Of a DNA stretch of 64,000 bases, positions 61,075 through 64,000 are shown piece by piece. Source of the DNA: Brachynemurus nebulosus (lineage: Eukaryota; Arthropoda; Insecta; Neuroptera; Myrmeleontidae); contig JAPWDM010000008.1 in NCBI GenBank assembly GCA_035578155.1, positions 25,878,598 to 25,942,597 on the forward strand, written 5' to 3'. The notes beneath the pieces were generated by a model. That model was not told the DNA's origin, did not search any database, and saw nothing but the letters and a program-made list of their open reading frames with translations. A program made the translations under genes and the position numbers. Positions within the stretch are counted from its first letter, which is position 1. The number at the start of each line of letters is the position of its first letter.

Positions 61075-62593
61075 CAGTAGCCGTCCAAGATAGTCACACA
61101 AATGTTCTTCTAGTGACTATCTTGGAAGTCATAGACGTCCGTCAGGTGGGGTAAACGCTTACACCAGGAATCCAATGGTACGTAGTGGTCGGTGCAAATT
61201 TAAGCGGAAGTACGTAAAATTGGAAGATCAGGGGCGTCGGCTAAATTTTATGTGGGGGGTTGGTAAATATTATTTATCTGAATTTATTTAAAACAAAACT
61301 ATTCTAAGAAACAATTTACACCTAAAATTCAGTTCTATAGATAAACGGAGTTGAATGTTATATTAATGAATATAAGTGCGACTTTTAGAAAACTAGCAAA
61401 GATGTCGAAAAACCAACTTCACTATCGGATTCATCAGCGTAAAACACGCCAAATAGCCGAAGCTGACAAAAATTCTAAAATTCTAGAATATTCTACTCGT
61501 CAACTAGCAGAGATATCAAAAAACAGACTTCACTTTTGATTTAGTTACTAAAAATTAGATTAAGCAGCGCAATTTGACAAAAATTCTAGAATGTTCTATT
61601 CGTCAACTAACAAAGATATCGCAAAACCGGTTGTACCATTTAATTGGTCATAAAAAAGACGAAATATCACATTTTGATAAATGTTTTAGAATATTCCATT
61701 TTGGCTGACGAACAGATCATTCTAGAATGTTGGCCAAAATGGAACATTTAGTTTATATTAGTTTAATTTTGGTTGGACAATCAAATGGTGCAATCAATTT
61801 TTCAATATCTTTGCTACTTGACAATTAGAATATTCTGGAACATTTACTAAAATGTGCTATTTGGTCTCTTTTTAGGTGACCAATTCAATGGCGACGTCTG
61901 CGTTTGGATATCTTTGCTAGTTTACGAATAGAATATTCCAGAACATTTATTAAGATAGGCTGTTTGGACTCTTTTTCAATGACCAATTAAATGCTGTAAT
62001 TGATTTTTCGATATCTTTGCTACTTAACAAATAGAACATTCTAGAATTTTTATCAAACTGTGCTGCTTAATCTCATTTTTAGTGACCAATTCAATAGTGA
62101 AGTTTGTTTTTTGATATCTCTGCTAGTTGACGATTAGAATATTCTAGAATTTTACGTTACTCATTTTGCATTTGCATTTTGCATATTACGTATGCAGAAT
62201 ATGTGCATATATGTATGCAATAAAATTTAAAAATTTTTAGTCCACGAGACCCTTGTAGTGTGTAGACGTAGTGTGTGCTAGAGCCCACTATAAAAAATTG
62301 GTCATCATGTTTGTATACAGACCAATGTCTTCACTCTAGAAGTCTACATAGACTAATATATGTACATATATGTATCACACGCGACACACATCACACACAT
62401 TACACGGTAGCTACCTCACAAGGTACCACACGGCAGGTACACGGGGTATGTAATGTGCTGAGTAAGCAAATATTACATGTGACGCATATGTACGTATAGA
62501 CAAGAGCAAACACAGTATGTGGATGACGTATGTGTATGTCTATTTCACTCGAAGTGTGACTATCTCGGAAGTGACTATCTTGGACGGCTACTG
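61075..62593. mobile_element. Tc1/mariner-type non-autonomous element, 1.5 kb
   Basis: Flanked by TA (61073-61074, 62594-62595). Ends CAGTAGCCGTCCAAGATAGT and ACTATCTTGGACGGCTACTG. The interior has no transposase; it holds a diverged palindromic array (next entry) and a hAT-like scrap CAGGGGCGTCGGCTAAAT at 61231. Confidence 0.85.
61375..62155. repeat. Inverted array of TTCTAGAATATTC units
   Basis: On the left, three units run CTAGCAAAGATGTCGAAAAACC, then CCAACTTCAC-like text, GACAAAAATTCTA and GAATATTCTACTCGTCAAC (61390, 61500, 61600). On the right, three or four reverse-complement units (GATATCTTTGCTAGTTGACG style) run to 62155. Units are about 110 bp and diverged. The turn-over is near 61715-61735. 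Confidence 0.75.
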
Positions 62594-63289
62594 TAAGTAG
62601 GTAATAGGGTTAAAATCTTCCCTACTTTCGTGACGCATTTTACATTATTTTGTCAAATTGGTTAATATTTTAATTAAATCAAGTACTTGAAATATTTAAT
62701 TAAATAAAATACTTACAATAGTTTACAATGCTTAGTTATAATCGTATCACTAAAAAATTGACTAAACATAAAGACTAGAAATATTTTATTTTTTTTAATG
62801 AATGAACAGCTTGTAACACCTGGTACATATACGAACATAATAATGATAATATATAAGTACACATGTCAATAAAACCATCATAAATGACCTTTTTTTTCGT
62901 TTTTAAAAATTTTTCAAAGATTTTATGATAGCCATAAAGTGCCCCAATATTCTAGGGAAAAGCCATTTTTTCTTTTCAATTTTTTTAGGTGGTAGAAATT
63001 GTTAGAAAATTCTGTAAAAAATACAAATATAGCACAACGTACTACCTAATAAACAGTCTTGGTTTTATCAGTGTGGATGTAATAGTTTCGGAATAAAAAA
63101 ATTTCCAAAAATACCCGCGCTAGCATATATATGGTCAATTATCTCAAGAACGCAGAGAGATCAGAGGCTAAAATAGGTGCCAATGGCATATTTATTACTT
63201 ACCGATATCGCAACATAACTTATTTTTAATAGGCCTCTCTGGGGCTGCAAATTCTATCTTAACCTGCTAGACCCTTTCTAAAACGAGAT

Positions 63290-64000
63290 AGCATTTATAC
63301 ATACATTTTTCATATTTTGTAAACAAATATTTTTATGCACTATTGGCAAATTAATAATTATGCAACATATTTTGATTTTAAATTATTATTAGAGATAACG
63401 GCATAATGCCTAGCTTTTTAAATGATAAATATTGTATTTTACCAGAAATTCAAAAAACAAAAATACCTATGTCGCGGCATCTGCATAACATAGCGAATTT
63501 CCTCCCATTAATTTATTTTAGTTCAAAAAATATTTTTTCGAAAGACATAATAATTAATAACAGTGAGATTGTACGTCCGTTTTTCAGACTTTTGTCTAAT
63601 ACAAACGTCACCTAAAATTATTTTTTTTTAGCTACAAAATCATCGGTTACAGAATTCAATTTATCAGTTAATTAGAAAATAATTCAAATATTACTAGATA
63701 TCTTAAATAAGTTTAAAAAAATCAAAACGACACTGTCTATTAATTTGCATAAGATCTGACAATGACTCTTTAAAAGTGATCAAGTGGGAATAAGCTAGTA
63801 AATGAAATGACAGATATGATGAATTTATAAGGATTTTCTTGTACTACTAAATTTTAAAAATGTAGGAACGCGTACTTTTTAAAAGTTTTTTATTTAACTT
63901 GCTATGTTAGTATGTTTATTTAGATCAAATCTTGCAATCAAAATTTAGACAACTTCTAATTGAGCTAGAGGTTTCAAATTTTGCGTATGTGTATAACTTT
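63290..64000. other. Intronic/flanking AT-rich DNA with a family B terminus
   Basis: TGTCGCGGCATCTGCATAAC then ATAGCGAATTTCC at 63470-63503 is a solo copy of the terminal motif of the 38.9-kb palindrome. The rest is AT-rich; no exon continuing the MAM-like domain is seen. Confidence 0.5.

Larger units (their letters stand above)
57779..63282. mobile_element. Large foldback element in the intron, with nested insertions
   Basis: The outer left arm starts GGGTCTAGCAGGTTAAG (57779-58105) and resumes after an insertion at about 59886-60090. The right arm is the reverse complement at about 62808-63282, ending CTTAACCTGCTAGACCC. Paired landmarks are ACTACCTAATAAACAGTC, TTTCTACCACCTAAAAAAAT and ATTGGGGCACTTTATGG. 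The interior carries a hAT MITE and a Tc1-like element. No TSD or transposase was found. Confidence 0.75.

Overview
The window looks like nuclear DNA of an invertebrate, most likely an insect and perhaps a hemipteran. It is very AT-rich and gene-poor. It has GT-AG intron signals, long (TA)n tracts, insect-type Helitron ends, a mariner transposase relic, and fragments of repeat-borne coding families common in sap-feeding insect genomes. The species cannot be named from the sequence. No prokaryotic operon, CRISPR array, tRNA or rRNA was recognised.

There is one convincing host gene segment, at about 55.8-57.2 kb on the plus strand. It is a long first coding exon (56058-57180) of a secreted or membrane glycoprotein. 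It has a signal peptide, a low-complexity Asn/Ser-rich ectodomain and the start of a MAM-like domain. The exon ends at a consensus splice donor and the rest of the gene lies outside the window. The following intron holds a nested pile-up of inverted-repeat transposons (57.8-63.3 kb).

Nearly everything else is transposon. 0.3-3.3 kb: decayed coding relics of large mobile or virus-like elements. 4.4-6.7 kb: three direct copies of one repeat. 8.2-11.4 kb: a 'family A' element with a 1.46-kb foldback inside it. 14.6-15.7 kb: a 'family B' element with a TA tract and an internal minisatellite. 18.8-23.2 kb: a Helitron invaded by a Tc1-like MITE, a pogo-like MITE and a 2.85-kb foldback element with 9-bp target-site duplications (TSDs). 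23.35-28.34 kb: three hAT-type elements nested one in another. 29.6-32.9 kb: two family A copies, one inside the other in opposite orientation. 33.0-33.5 kb: a minisatellite whose units contain a hairpin. 37.9-41.8 kb: a minus-strand mobile-gene relic, a 1.19-kb palindrome, a frameshifted YqaJ-like exonuclease pseudogene and a hAT MITE. 43.5-46.4 kb: two family B copies, a tiny Tc1/mariner MITE and a mariner transposase relic. 46.6-55.8 kb: further repeats, two Helitron ends and several MITEs.

The main interest is architectural. The window has at least six large inverted-repeat elements, and several have exact or near-exact TSDs that allow insertion events to be put in relative order. Function is claimed only for the host exon and, weakly, for the decayed coding relics. 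Outer boundaries given as round numbers are approximate.
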